Below are positions 1 to 7,661 of a stretch of DNA of 64,000 bases, in pieces. The notes below the pieces were generated by a model, which ran no database searches, was not told where the DNA came from, and was given only the letters and a program-made list of their open reading frames with translations. Position numbers and translations under genes: made by a program. This DNA comes from Gloeobacter morelensis MG652769 (GTDB taxonomy: Bacteria; Cyanobacteriota; Cyanobacteriia; Gloeobacterales; Gloeobacteraceae): positions 744,001 to 808,000 of the forward strand of contig NZ_CP063845.1 in NCBI RefSeq assembly GCF_021018745.1. The letters are read 5' to 3'. Numbering within the stretch: position 1 is the first letter of the stretch; each line of letters opens with the position of its first letter.

Positions 1-2
1 CG

Positions 3-800
3 GGCGGCCGGGTGCTCGACTATTATCTGCAGTTAGTAGCTGCGATCAAAGCGCATTTTCCCCGTATTCACCTGCACGCCTTTTCGCCGCAGGAGTCGTT
101 TTTTATCGCCCGCGAGGACCAGCTGTCCATCGAGACGGTGCTTGGCGAACTGCGCGCCGCTGGGGTCGATTCGATGCCCGGCACGGCGGCGGAGGTGCTC
201 CACGAGCCGGTGCGCCGCCGCCTCTGCCCCGAAAAGCTCAGTACCCTCGCCTGGGTGCGCACGGTCGAAGCCGCCCACCGCACCGGTTTACCGATGACCA
301 GCACGATGCTGTCAGGTCACATCGAGACGGCTATGCATCGGGCTATTCACCTCGGCGTGCTGCGCACCATCCAGAAGCGCACCGGTGGGTTCACCGAATT
401 TGTGCTCCTGCCCTACGTCGGACTTGCCGCTCCGCGCGCCCTGCGCGCCCGCGTCGGGCGCGATCAGCCGGAACTGGCGGACGCGCTGCTCACCCAGGCG
501 GTGGCGCGTCTATTTTTTGGGCGCTCACTGGTCAATCACCAACCCAGTTGGGTAAAGCTCGGCCTGGAGGGGGCGGGCGAAGCCTTGCGCTGGGGGTGCA
601 ACGACATCGGCGGCACCCTGATGGAGGAGCACATCACCGCGATGGCCGGAGCCCAGGGCGGCACCTGTCAGACGCCCGAGGCTCTGCGCGCCGCCGTCTT
701 TCAGGCCGGACGCACCGCGTACCAGCGGGACACGCTCTACCGGGAAGTGGCCGCAGAAAGTATCCAGCCGGCTGCATCGGCCAAGTCCGCCGCCAGATAA
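3..800 (+). CDS. cofH: FO synthase subunit 2 (CofH), 3' part
   Basis: The reading frame is open from the window edge, so the N-terminal half with the radical-SAM CxxxCxxC cluster lies outside. What remains is the C-terminal barrel half of CofH, the radical-SAM enzyme that with CofG makes 7,8-didemethyl-8-hydroxy-5-deazariboflavin (FO) from tyrosine and a pyrimidine precursor. Recognisable family blocks are [15 protein letters not shown] and [13 protein letters not shown]. In cyanobacteria FO serves as the light-harvesting chromophore of photolyase, and a photolyase gene lies 5 kb downstream. The 3' end overlaps the convergent gmhB gene by 64 bases. The family call is strong; the true start is not visible. 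Confidence 0.88.
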   Translation, partial: GGRVLDYYLQLVAAIKAHFPRIHLHAFSPQESFFIAREDQLSIETVLGELRAAGVDSMPGTAAEVLHEPVRRRLCPEKLSTLAWVRTVEAAHRTGLPMTSTMLSGHIETAMHRAIHLGVLRTIQKRTGGFTEFVLLPYVGLAAPRALRARVGRDQPELADALLTQAVARLFFGRSLVNHQPSWVKLGLEGAGEALRWGCNDIGGTLMEEHITAMAGAQGGTCQTPEALRAAVFQAGRTAYQRDTLYREVAAESIQPAASAKSAAR

Positions 801-1327
801 TCCGGCTCGACGGCGTACTGATAGCTGCCCGAATGCACTTGCTTCCCGAAGCCTGTCTGCACCAGAATGCCCCGGCAACCGGCATTGCGGGCTAGATCGA
901 TATCGGTAGCTTTATCGCCGACCATGAAACTGGCCGAAAGATCCAGACCGAACCGCCAGGCCGCCGCCACGAGCATGCCCGTATTTGGCTTGCGCCAGGT
1001 GGACCAGTGGCTGTACCCCGCGTGGGTGCCACCCTCGGTTGGGCTGAGGGTCGGCGCGTAGAGCATCCGATCGAGATCGGCCCCTGCCTCCGCCGCAAGC
1101 AACGTTGCAAGCCGCTGGTGCAGGGCATCGACGTGGCTTTGGGGATAGTACCCGCGCGCCGGTCCCGACTGATTGGAGGCCAGCACCGTGAACCAACCCG
1201 CGTCATTGAGCCTGCGCACCGCCTTTGCCGCGCCGGGGATCAACTCCAGATCGCAGAGCCGGTGCAGATAGCCCCGCTCCTGGTTAAGCACACCGTCGCG
1301 ATCGAGAAAAACCGCCCGCCTAAGCAC
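737..1327 (-). CDS. gmhB: GmhB-like HAD-family heptose bisphosphate phosphatase
   Basis: 196-aa HAD phosphatase of the histidinol-phosphate/heptose-bisphosphate group. It probably removes the 7-phosphate from D-glycero-D-manno-heptose 1,7-bisphosphate on the way to ADP/GDP-heptose for lipopolysaccharide. Motif I is FLDRDGVLN near the N-terminus, motif II is SNQSG, the lysine is in WRKPNTGML and motif IV is [11 protein letters not shown]. The zinc-binding Cys/His loop usual in GmhB is absent: the matching region ([11 protein letters not shown] to WSTWRKP) has no cysteine. I chose the GTG at 1327, which overlaps the hydrolase stop by 8 bases; a TTG at 1357 is in frame but adds unconserved residues. 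The 3' end overlaps cofH. Confidence 0.75.
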   Translation of the reverse strand: MLRRAVFLDRDGVLNQERGYLHRLCDLELIPGAAKAVRRLNDAGWFTVLASNQSGPARGYYPQSHVDALHQRLATLLAAEAGADLDRMLYAPTLSPTEGGTHAGYSHWSTWRKPNTGMLVAAAWRFGLDLSASFMVGDKATDIDLARNAGCRGILVQTGFGKQVHSGSYQYAVEPDYLAADLADAAGWILSAATSR

Positions 1328-2165
1328 CCGGCCATCTCTCCCGCAGCCAACCGGCAATCTCGCCCGTCACCTCGGCACTGCGCCGCTCGTGCAACAGATC
1401 GTGCAGTTGATCGTCGTACCAGTGGATGGTTCGATCGCCCGGGAGGCGGTCGTAAAAAGTCTGTGCCCCCCGCGCATCGACGATGCGATCAAAAGGCGTC
1501 GCAAGAATGAGCGCTGGGATAGCCAACTGAGGAGCCAGGCGCAAGCATTGTGCCCCCGCTTTATGCAATTCCACCACCAGACGGGGCCGGGTGGTACCGT
1601 CGATCAGCGGATCGGCGGCAATCCGCTGTTGCTCCAGGGGGCAGTTGGTCACCGCGGTCGGATTGTAGCCCGATGCGACAATGCTCTGCGCGAAAAGCCA
1701 GCTTCCCAGGTACGCAAAAACCTTTGCAAGGCCCCGCAGGCGATTGTCGATGACAAAAGCCGGTGAGACGCAGATGAGTCCCTGGACACGGTCGGGCCAC
1801 CGCAGCGCTGCCAGCACTCCCGTCACCGCCCCCATACTGTATCCGAGTACAACCACGGGTCGGCCGGGGCACTCCCGTCCAAGGGCTTCCAGAGCCGTTC
1901 CGGTATCGGCCAAAAACTCATCATAGGACTCGATCTGGGAGCGCGGTCCGTCGGAAAGGCCCTGGCCGCGCGGGTCCAATCCCCAGGTCCGCCAGCCACA
2001 GCCGGCCAGTTCGGCGGCCAGTTTGCCGTAGCGACCGCCGTGTTCCCCCTTGCCAGGCACCACCAGCAACGCCCCAAAAGGCTCGGGCACATCCCAGCGG
2101 GTGATGTGCAGGCGCAGGCCATCGGCAGATTTCAGGTACTCGCTGGCAACAGTTGAACCGGTCAT
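1320..2165 (-). CDS. alpha/beta hydrolase (monoacylglycerol-lipase-like, serine aminopeptidase S33 family)
   Basis: 281-aa cytoplasmic alpha/beta hydrolase. The nucleophile elbow is GYSMG, the oxyanion/HG-type strand is VVPGKGEHGGRYG, and the acid and histidine come late (TPFDRIVD, then DDQLHDLLHE). The layout matches lysophospholipase/monoacylglycerol lipases that hydrolyse acyl esters; the real substrate cannot be told. ATG at 2165 was preferred to an in-frame GTG at 2186 because conserved sequence begins after it. It is followed at an 8-base overlap by gmhB and is therefore probably co-transcribed. The divergent neighbour is psbA, with about 170 AT-rich bases between. Confidence 0.8.
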   Translation of the reverse strand: MTGSTVASEYLKSADGLRLHITRWDVPEPFGALLVVPGKGEHGGRYGKLAAELAGCGWRTWGLDPRGQGLSDGPRSQIESYDEFLADTGTALEALGRECPGRPVVVLGYSMGAVTGVLAALRWPDRVQGLICVSPAFVIDNRLRGLAKVFAYLGSWLFAQSIVASGYNPTAVTNCPLEQQRIAADPLIDGTTRPRLVVELHKAGAQCLRLAPQLAIPALILATPFDRIVDARGAQTFYDRLPGDRTIHWYDDQLHDLLHERRSAEVTGEIAGWLRERWPGA

Positions 2166-2257
2166 CGACTGCACTTCGGGATACACGTATTATCCCACCG
2201 CCGAAGACCGACATTATAGATAAGTAACGCTGATTTAAAGTATAAGCAAAAGCAAAT

Positions 2258-2286
2258 TTGAGTGAACAATTAGAATCTCGTAAACT
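2258..2286 (+). promoter_or_regulatory. candidate sigma70-type promoter of psbA
   Basis: TTGAGT at 2258-2263, a 17-base spacer, then TAAACT at 2281-2286 in an AT-rich stretch upstream of psbA. Predicted start is near 2293, leaving a leader of about 45 bases, as is common for cyanobacterial psbA. No strong Shine-Dalgarno is seen before the ATG. This is pattern matching only. Confidence 0.45.
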
Positions 2287-2337
2287 AATGTATCTTATTA
2301 AGATGACAAGCCTTTGCATTATGGATTTATCCGAACA

Positions 2338-3420
2338 ATGACTGCAACACTCGAGCGTCGTTCTTCACAGGGTCTGTGGGACCGCTTCGCCGATTGGGTG
2401 ACCTCCACCAACAACCGCTTCTACGTCGGTTGGTTCGGCGTGCTGATGATCCCCACCCTGCTTTCGGCCACCATTTGCTTCATCGTCGCCTTTGTCGCCG
2501 CCCCGCCGGTGGACATGGACGGCATCCGCGAACCGATTTCAGGCTCGCTGCTGTACGGCAACAACATCATCACCGGCGCGGTGATTCCTTCTTCCAACGC
2601 CATCGGTCTGCATTTTTACCCGATTTGGGAAGCGGCTTCGATGGACGAGTGGCTCTACAACGGTGGTCCTTACCAGCTGGTGGTTTTTCACTTTCTCATT
2701 GGGGTGTTTTGCTACCTGGGCCGCGAGTGGGAACTGAGCTACCGTTTGGGCCTGCGTCCTTGGATTTGCATTGCCTACAGTGCTCCTGTGGCGGCGGCGA
2801 CGGCGGTATTTTTGGTTTACCCGATTGGGCAGGGCAGCTTCAGTGACGGTATGCCGCTGGGCATTTCGGGCACGTTCAACTTCATGTTTGTGTTTCAGGC
2901 GGAGCACAACATTCTGAATCATCCGTTCCACATGCTGGGAGTGGCGGGTGTGTTCGGCGGTTCGCTGTTCAGTGCGATGCACGGTTCTTTGGTGACGTCG
3001 AGCCTGATACGTGAGACGTCGATGGAAGAGTCTCAGAACTACGGCTACAAGTTTGGTCAGGAGGAGGAGACGTACAACATCATAGCGGCGCATGGATATT
3101 TTGGCCGCTTGATCTTCCAGTACGCGAGCTTCAACAACAGCCGCAGTTTGCACTTTTTCTTGGCTGCGTGGCCGGTGATTGGGATTTGGTTCACGGCGCT
3201 GGGTGTTTCGGTGATGGCGTTCAACCTGAACGGCTTCAACTTCAACAGCAGCATTGTGGATTCTCAGGGTCGGGCGATTTACACGTGGGCGGACATCGTC
3301 AACCGGGCGAATCTGGGCATGGAAGTGATGCACGAGCGCAACGCTCACAACTTCCCCTTGGATTTGGCGGGTAGCGAATCGGCTCCGGTGGCGGTGGGCA
3401 ACGCCGACCTCAACGGCTAA
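2338..3420 (+). CDS. psbA: photosystem II reaction centre protein D1
   Basis: 360-aa D1, one of the two core subunits that bind the photosystem II electron-transfer chain; in a thylakoid-less cell it would sit in the plasma membrane. Counting from the MTATLER methionine, all key residues fall at canonical numbers: Tyr161, Asp170, Glu189, His190, His198, His215, Ser264, Phe255, His272, His332, Glu333, His337, Asp342 and Ala344. Residue 130 is Glu, the form linked to high-light D1 isoforms rather than Gln. A 16-residue tail after Ala344 would be removed by CtpA. An ATG at 2314 is in frame but lacks homology. Codon choice shifts sharply midway (see findings). The gene is monocistronic, with a promoter and a strong terminator. 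Confidence 0.99.
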   Translation: MTATLERRSSQGLWDRFADWVTSTNNRFYVGWFGVLMIPTLLSATICFIVAFVAAPPVDMDGIREPISGSLLYGNNIITGAVIPSSNAIGLHFYPIWEAASMDEWLYNGGPYQLVVFHFLIGVFCYLGREWELSYRLGLRPWICIAYSAPVAAATAVFLVYPIGQGSFSDGMPLGISGTFNFMFVFQAEHNILNHPFHMLGVAGVFGGSLFSAMHGSLVTSSLIRETSMEESQNYGYKFGQEEETYNIIAAHGYFGRLIFQYASFNNSRSLHFFLAAWPVIGIWFTALGVSVMAFNLNGFNFNSSIVDSQGRAIYTWADIVNRANLGMEVMHERNAHNFPLDLAGSESAPVAVGNADLNG

Positions 3421-3444
3421 TTGCCGGTCCAATTCGAATACGCG

Positions 3445-3470
3445 AAGAGGCCCCAACGGGGCCTCTTTTT
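3445..3470 (+). terminator. intrinsic terminator of psbA
   Basis: A perfect 10-bp stem (AAGAGGCCCC / GGGGCCTCTT) with a 3-base loop runs straight into a T tract 25 bases after the psbA stop codon. Confidence 0.92.
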
Positions 3471-3508
3471 CGTGCCAGAATCGGCCAGGACGCAGTGGGA
3501 TAGTACAG

Positions 3509-4000
3509 ATGATGCGAATCTTGGGGAAGTATGTATTGGTGGCGGCATGGCTGGCAGCCGGAAGCGCTGCTGCACTCGCAGATACGTACATGGACAAATT
3601 GGCCAAAGTTCAGGTGACACTCCCGGACAATTTCAGCAAAACCCAGAATGGCCAGACCCTGACGGTAAGTGCCCCGGATGAAACCGTTTCGATGGTGATC
3701 GACTCGCTGGCCGAGACAGATCTCGAAGCCGCGGGCAAAGCCATCGACAGACGTGCGGCTGAAAAAGTCAACGAACTGAAATTCAAGGGCAGTCCCCGCA
3801 AAGTCAAGATCAATGGCCTGCAGGGAGTGACGCTTACCGGGTCGGGCACCGTCAAGGCCAAAGCTGTGCGGGTGAACACGATGGCGCTGATCACGCCAGC
3901 CAACCGCGTATTCTTCGTGATCACGACGGTGAACGACGACGCTACCAAAGCGGCGGCGCCGGTGATCCAGCAAATCCTCTCCAGCATCAAGGCGGTCTAG
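3509..4000 (+). CDS. exported hypothetical protein
   Basis: 163-aa protein that I do not recognise. It starts with a clear Sec signal peptide: a basic start, a hydrophobic core (VLVAAWLAAGSAA) and a likely cleavage after ALA before DTYMDK. The mature part of about 138 residues is a small alpha/beta protein with VSMVIDSLAET and RVFFVITTVND as regular beta strands, ending in a helix (APVIQQILSSIKAV). The general look recalls PsbP/MOG1-like folds, but that is only an impression. It sits just behind the psbA terminator on the same strand. Its end overlaps the convergent kinase gene by 4 bases. Either of two adjacent ATGs may start it. Confidence 0.7.
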   Translation: MMRILGKYVLVAAWLAAGSAAALADTYMDKLAKVQVTLPDNFSKTQNGQTLTVSAPDETVSMVIDSLAETDLEAAGKAIDRRAAEKVNELKFKGSPRKVKINGLQGVTLTGSGTVKAKAVRVNTMALITPANRVFFVITTVNDDATKAAAPVIQQILSSIKAV

Positions 4001-5385
4001 TTGACCCCGGCCCAGCGCTCCAGGAACCGGCGATAGACAGGTTCGTAGGCAGCAGCCAGGGCTGTGTCCGGCAGGACCTGCCCGCCCAGGTGCACCATTC
4101 GGGCGGCAGCCTGGGTGACACTCACCCCCCAGGCACCGGCGGCGGCCAGGATTGCCGCTCCGAGAGCGGGCTGCACCTGGGCGGGCAGGTGCAGTTCCCG
4201 CCCCAGGACAGCAGCGCGAATGCGAAGCCAGACTTCGCTGCGGGTGCCGCCCCCCACGCACAACAAAGCGCCCTGCACCGGCATACCCAGAGCGATCAGA
4301 CGTTCAAGCCCCAGGCGCTCGACAAAGGCCACCCCTTCGAGTAGCCCGGCGTAGAAGCGTGGGTCGTCGGTCGAAATATCCGGTAACCCCCCGGCAAAAT
4401 CGGCACCCGAGCGCGGAAAACGCTCGCCCGGTGTGGCCAGAGGATAGGCGGTCTGGCCGGTGGGGAGATTGAGAGCTGCCGCACGCGAGTTCAGCGCTTT
4501 CCATTGTTCCCGGGGGTAGAACTTTTCTAGAATCGCCCCACCGCAGGCGGAGGCGGCCCCGGGCAGCCACAGGCGGCCATCGGGATGGAGGTGGCTGTAG
4601 ACGGCACCGTCTGCGGTAGCGACTTTCGCTGCGCTGACCCCCTTGAAAATAAGTGTACTCCCGAGGCTGAGGCAGACTTGACCGGCGGCGAGGGCGCCGC
4701 CGGCAATCTGTCCGGCCACGCCGTCGGTGCAACCGGCCACCAGCTTCACGCCGCCTCCCAGACCCCATTCGGCGGCAAGGGTGCCCACCACCGTGCCGGG
4801 CCGCACGACCGCGGGCAGCTGTGCGGCCGGGATGCCAGCCGCCAGCGCCAGGCTCCACTTTCCTGCCGCGGGATCGTAGCCGCTTTTGAGCGCGCAGGTG
4901 TGGTCCGTCCAACCCGCTTTGGCCCCGAGAACCGTCAGCAAATAATCGCTTGGATGGGTGAGCCGACAATCCGTGCTCCCCTGCAATTGCCACCACAGCC
5001 AGCGGCTGAGACCCCAGCCGGCCGGGATGCCGAAGCGCGCCCCAAGCTCTGATCCCCGTCGGTCGCTATAGAGCCAGGCGGCGGCGAGGGGGCGGCCTTG
5101 GCAATCCGTAGGCAGGACTGTTCCGGAGGTGCTCGTGGCGCTGACGGCCAGTACCCGCCCGGGTAATTCCCTGATCAACGGCCTCCACAGCTTTTCGAGT
5201 GAGGCAAGCCATTGGGCGGGATCCTGTTCGCTCGCGGCCACCGGCCAGGTTTGCGAAGCTGTGGCGACGGTAAGCCCACTGCTGTCGACGACAATCAGCC
5301 GCAAACCCGAGGTACCCAGGTCGATCCCGACGAACAACTCAGGTGCTGTAGCATGGAAGTATGCCGATGACCCGAGAACTACCAT
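3997..5385 (-). CDS. FGGY-family pentulose kinase (D-ribulose/xylulose kinase-like)
   Basis: 462-aa FGGY carbohydrate kinase that would phosphorylate a free pentulose with ATP. The N-terminal phosphate loop is VGIDLGTSGLRL; the C-terminal domain carries GCTDGVAGQIAGG, SLGSTLIFKG and LCVGGGTRSEVW. Length and sequence fit the short cyanobacterial/plant group typified by Synechococcus SePSK and Arabidopsis XK-1, characterised as D-ribulose kinases. Its ATG at 5385 lies on the same CATG as the divergent DUF1825 start codon. A TTG at 5337 would begin right before the conserved FVGIDLG strand and may be the true start. It has no sugar-transport neighbours. Confidence 0.82.
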   Translation of the reverse strand: MVVLGSSAYFHATAPELFVGIDLGTSGLRLIVVDSSGLTVATASQTWPVAASEQDPAQWLASLEKLWRPLIRELPGRVLAVSATSTSGTVLPTDCQGRPLAAAWLYSDRRGSELGARFGIPAGWGLSRWLWWQLQGSTDCRLTHPSDYLLTVLGAKAGWTDHTCALKSGYDPAAGKWSLALAAGIPAAQLPAVVRPGTVVGTLAAEWGLGGGVKLVAGCTDGVAGQIAGGALAAGQVCLSLGSTLIFKGVSAAKVATADGAVYSHLHPDGRLWLPGAASACGGAILEKFYPREQWKALNSRAAALNLPTGQTAYPLATPGERFPRSGADFAGGLPDISTDDPRFYAGLLEGVAFVERLGLERLIALGMPVQGALLCVGGGTRSEVWLRIRAAVLGRELHLPAQVQPALGAAILAAAGAWGVSVTQAAARMVHLGGQVLPDTALAAAYEPVYRRFLERWAGVN

Positions 5386-5701
5386 GGGATTTTTCGATTC
5401 TGAGATCGTCCAACAAGAGGCTCGAGAATTCTACCAGGAGTATCAGGAGCTGATGCAGGTCGGCAGCAACTACGGCAAGTTCGACCGGGAAGGCAAGAAG
5501 ATATTTATCGAAAAAATGGAAGAATTGCTCGACCGCCAGCGCATTATGCTCAAGCGCATGGAGTTGTCCGATGACTTCATGGCGCAGATGGCGATGAAGC
5601 AGATGTCCGATCAGCTCAACACCTTCGGTATGACGCCCCAACAGATGTTCCAGCAGATGGAATCGACCCTCGAACAGATGAAAGCCCAGATCAAGGAATG
5701 A
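5384..5701 (+). CDS. DUF1825 family protein
   Basis: 105-aa soluble, almost wholly helical, charged protein beginning MGFFDSEIVQQEA and containing GSNYGKFDREGKK and FGMTPQQMFQQM, the hallmarks of the cyanobacterial DUF1825 family. Function unknown. The ORF is open 250 bases further upstream, but only because it shadows the kinase gene; family members begin at this methionine. The stop is one base before the zur start, so it is likely translated from the same mRNA as zur and perhaps the photolyase gene. Confidence 0.88.
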   Translation: MGFFDSEIVQQEAREFYQEYQELMQVGSNYGKFDREGKKIFIEKMEELLDRQRIMLKRMELSDDFMAQMAMKQMSDQLNTFGMTPQQMFQQMESTLEQMKAQIKE

Positions 5702-5702
5702 C

Positions 5703-6104
5703 ATGCCCGCGAGAAAGCTGACCAAAGGACAGCAGGCGGTGCTCGAAGCCCTTGCCAGTTCAAAGCGCCCCCTCTCTGCTCAAGATATTTACCTGCAGTT
5801 GCGCGGGACCGAGCAGGAGGTGGGTCTTGCCACGGTTTATCGCTCGCTCGAAGCGTTGCTTGCAGGCGACCGTATTCAGATTATCGACGTGCGCGACAAC
5901 CAGGCCCATTATTTGATGGGGCGTGCCAACCATAGCCAGCACCATCTCATTTGTCTGAGCTGCAAGCGGGTGGTCCCCCTCGATCACTGCCCGGTCAGTG
6001 CTCTTGAACAACACCTTTCCCAGGATCACGCGTTTCAGATTGCCTACCATGTGCTCGATTTTTACGGCACCTGCGGCGATTGCCGTCAGGCCGTGGGAGC
6101 CTGA
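5703..6104 (+). CDS. zur: Fur-family repressor, Zur (FurB)-like
   Basis: 133-aa metalloregulator. The N-terminal winged helix contains LSAQDIYLQLR and GLATVYRSLEALL; the dimerisation domain carries HHLICLSCKRVVPLDHCPV and a C-terminal CGDC that would complete the structural Cys4 zinc site with the earlier CxxC. HHLxCLxC, the conserved HCPV and the YHVLDFYGTC ending resemble cyanobacterial FurB/Zur more than FurA or PerR, so a zinc-responsive role is inferred. It sits one base after DUF1825 and 8 bases before the photolyase ATG, in a probable three-gene operon. No Zur-box-like palindrome was spotted nearby. Confidence 0.75.
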   Translation: MPARKLTKGQQAVLEALASSKRPLSAQDIYLQLRGTEQEVGLATVYRSLEALLAGDRIQIIDVRDNQAHYLMGRANHSQHHLICLSCKRVVPLDHCPVSALEQHLSQDHAFQIAYHVLDFYGTCGDCRQAVGA

Positions 6105-6112
6105 AGCCCACC

Positions 6113-7567
6113 ATGTCTTCTACTGTTGCGATTGTCTGGCACCGGCGGGATCTTAGAGTGCAGGACAACCCTGCCCTCTGGCAGGCAAGCCGCACCGGCG
6201 GGCAGGTGCTCGCCGTTTTCATCGTCGATCCGGCCATTGTCGAGCGCGATGACACCGCCCCGGCGCGGGTTTATTTTTTGCGCGAATCGGTGCTGGAATT
6301 GCAAAAGGCCTACCGCACCATCGGCGGCCGTCTGGCGGTGCGCGTGGGCGAGCCGGTGCAACAGCTGGTGGCCCTGGCCCAAGCCGTCGGAGCTGGGGCG
6401 GTATATTTTAACGACGACATCGAGCCCTACGCCCGCGAGCGGGACACGCGGGCGGCAGAAGCGCTCCAGGCCGCCGGAATCCAGGCCCACGCCTGTGCCG
6501 AGATTTTGTTGCACCCGGCCGGGGAGGTGCTCACCGCCGCGGCCGGCAAGCCCTACACGGTCTACACGCCCTTCTGGCGGCAGTGGTCCGCCAAAGCGAA
6601 GCCCAAACCCTTCCCGACACCTGAACGCCTCGAAGCGCCCATGGTTGAGGAGCGGTCTTTTCCAGAGTTGGCGCAACTGGGCAGACCCTTCGCAGGCGCG
6701 CTGCTGGTCAGACCGGGCGAGCAATCGGGGCTTGAGCAACTCGAAGCTTTTGCCCGCGAAGGGCTCTACCGCTACGGCGAAAGGCGGGATCTGCCCGGTT
6801 GCGACGGCACTTCCCGCTTAAGTGCACACCTCAAATTCGGGACCGTGGGCATCCGGGCGGTCTGGGCGCGCACGGTGGACGCCTGGAAGCAGGCCGAGCA
6901 CGATCGCGACCGGGCGGGACTGGCGGTCTGGCAGCAGGAACTGGGCTGGCGTGAATTTTACAAGTACGAACTGTTCCACTTCCCAGAACTGGCCAGTCGC
7001 CCCTTCCGGCGCGAGTTCGAGCATTTTCAGTGGGATGAGGACCAGGAGCGCTTCGAGCGCTGGTGCCAAGGAGAAACAGGTTATCCGATCGTCGATGCGG
7101 CGATGCGCCAGCTCAACACCGTCAGTTGGATGCACAACCGCTTGCGGATGATTGTGGCCAGTTTTCTGACCAAGGATTTACTGCTGCCCTACGGCTGGGG
7201 CGAGCGCTACTTCATGCAAAAACTGGTGGACGGCGATCTGTCGGCCAACAACGGCGGCTGGCAGTGGGCGGCCTCGGTGGGTACCGATCCCAAGCCCCTG
7301 CGCATCTTCAATCCAAGCACCCAGGCGGGCCGCTACGATCCCAAAGCCGCCTTTATCCGCCGCTGGCTGCCGGAACTGGAAAGTGTGGACACGGCGCTGT
7401 TGGTCACTTCCGAGCGCCTGCCGCCCCTGCTGCGCGCCCAACACCGCTACGCTCAGCCCATCGTCGAGCACAAGTGCCAGCAACAACTTTTCAAGGAGCG
7501 CTACCGCGCCGCGCGCGCCCAGCAAGCGGATCCTGGGGAGGGGGACAGTGCTGCGGACAGCGAGTGA
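6113..7567 (+). CDS. phrA: class I deoxyribodipyrimidine photolyase
   Basis: 484-aa photolyase that uses light to split cyclobutane pyrimidine dimers. The N-terminal alpha/beta antenna domain begins VAIVWHRRDLRVQDNPAL. The C-terminal FAD domain has GTSRLSAHLKFG, WREFYKYELFHFPEL, DAAMRQLNTVSWMHNRLRM and NNGGWQWAASVGTD with the DPKPLRIFNP end block. The ATG at 6113 is used; an upstream in-frame codon lies inside zur. Antenna type is inferred: cyanobacterial relatives bind 8-HDF (FO), and cofH, needed to make it, is in this window. It may be co-transcribed with DUF1825 and zur. Confidence 0.93.
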   Translation: MSSTVAIVWHRRDLRVQDNPALWQASRTGGQVLAVFIVDPAIVERDDTAPARVYFLRESVLELQKAYRTIGGRLAVRVGEPVQQLVALAQAVGAGAVYFNDDIEPYARERDTRAAEALQAAGIQAHACAEILLHPAGEVLTAAAGKPYTVYTPFWRQWSAKAKPKPFPTPERLEAPMVEERSFPELAQLGRPFAGALLVRPGEQSGLEQLEAFAREGLYRYGERRDLPGCDGTSRLSAHLKFGTVGIRAVWARTVDAWKQAEHDRDRAGLAVWQQELGWREFYKYELFHFPELASRPFRREFEHFQWDEDQERFERWCQGETGYPIVDAAMRQLNTVSWMHNRLRMIVASFLTKDLLLPYGWGERYFMQKLVDGDLSANNGGWQWAASVGTDPKPLRIFNPSTQAGRYDPKAAFIRRWLPELESVDTALLVTSERLPPLLRAQHRYAQPIVEHKCQQQLFKERYRAARAQQADPGEGDSAADSE

Positions 7568-7661
7568 CAACTCACAAAAGTTGGCGAATCTGCTACAACT
7601 GAAGCTAGTAGCAAGGAATATGTGCCATGGCGACCGTGTCGCCTGAGCAGCACCAGCTTTT

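Noticed and set aside
2539-3606. 355-aa minus-strand ORF opposite psbA
   Set aside because: It is the antisense of psbA, full of Arg/His/Val runs and without start context or family likeness; D1 on the other strand is certain.
5129-5701. 190-aa version of the DUF1825 protein
   Set aside because: The upstream 85 residues only mirror the kinase gene; family members start at the ATG at 5384.
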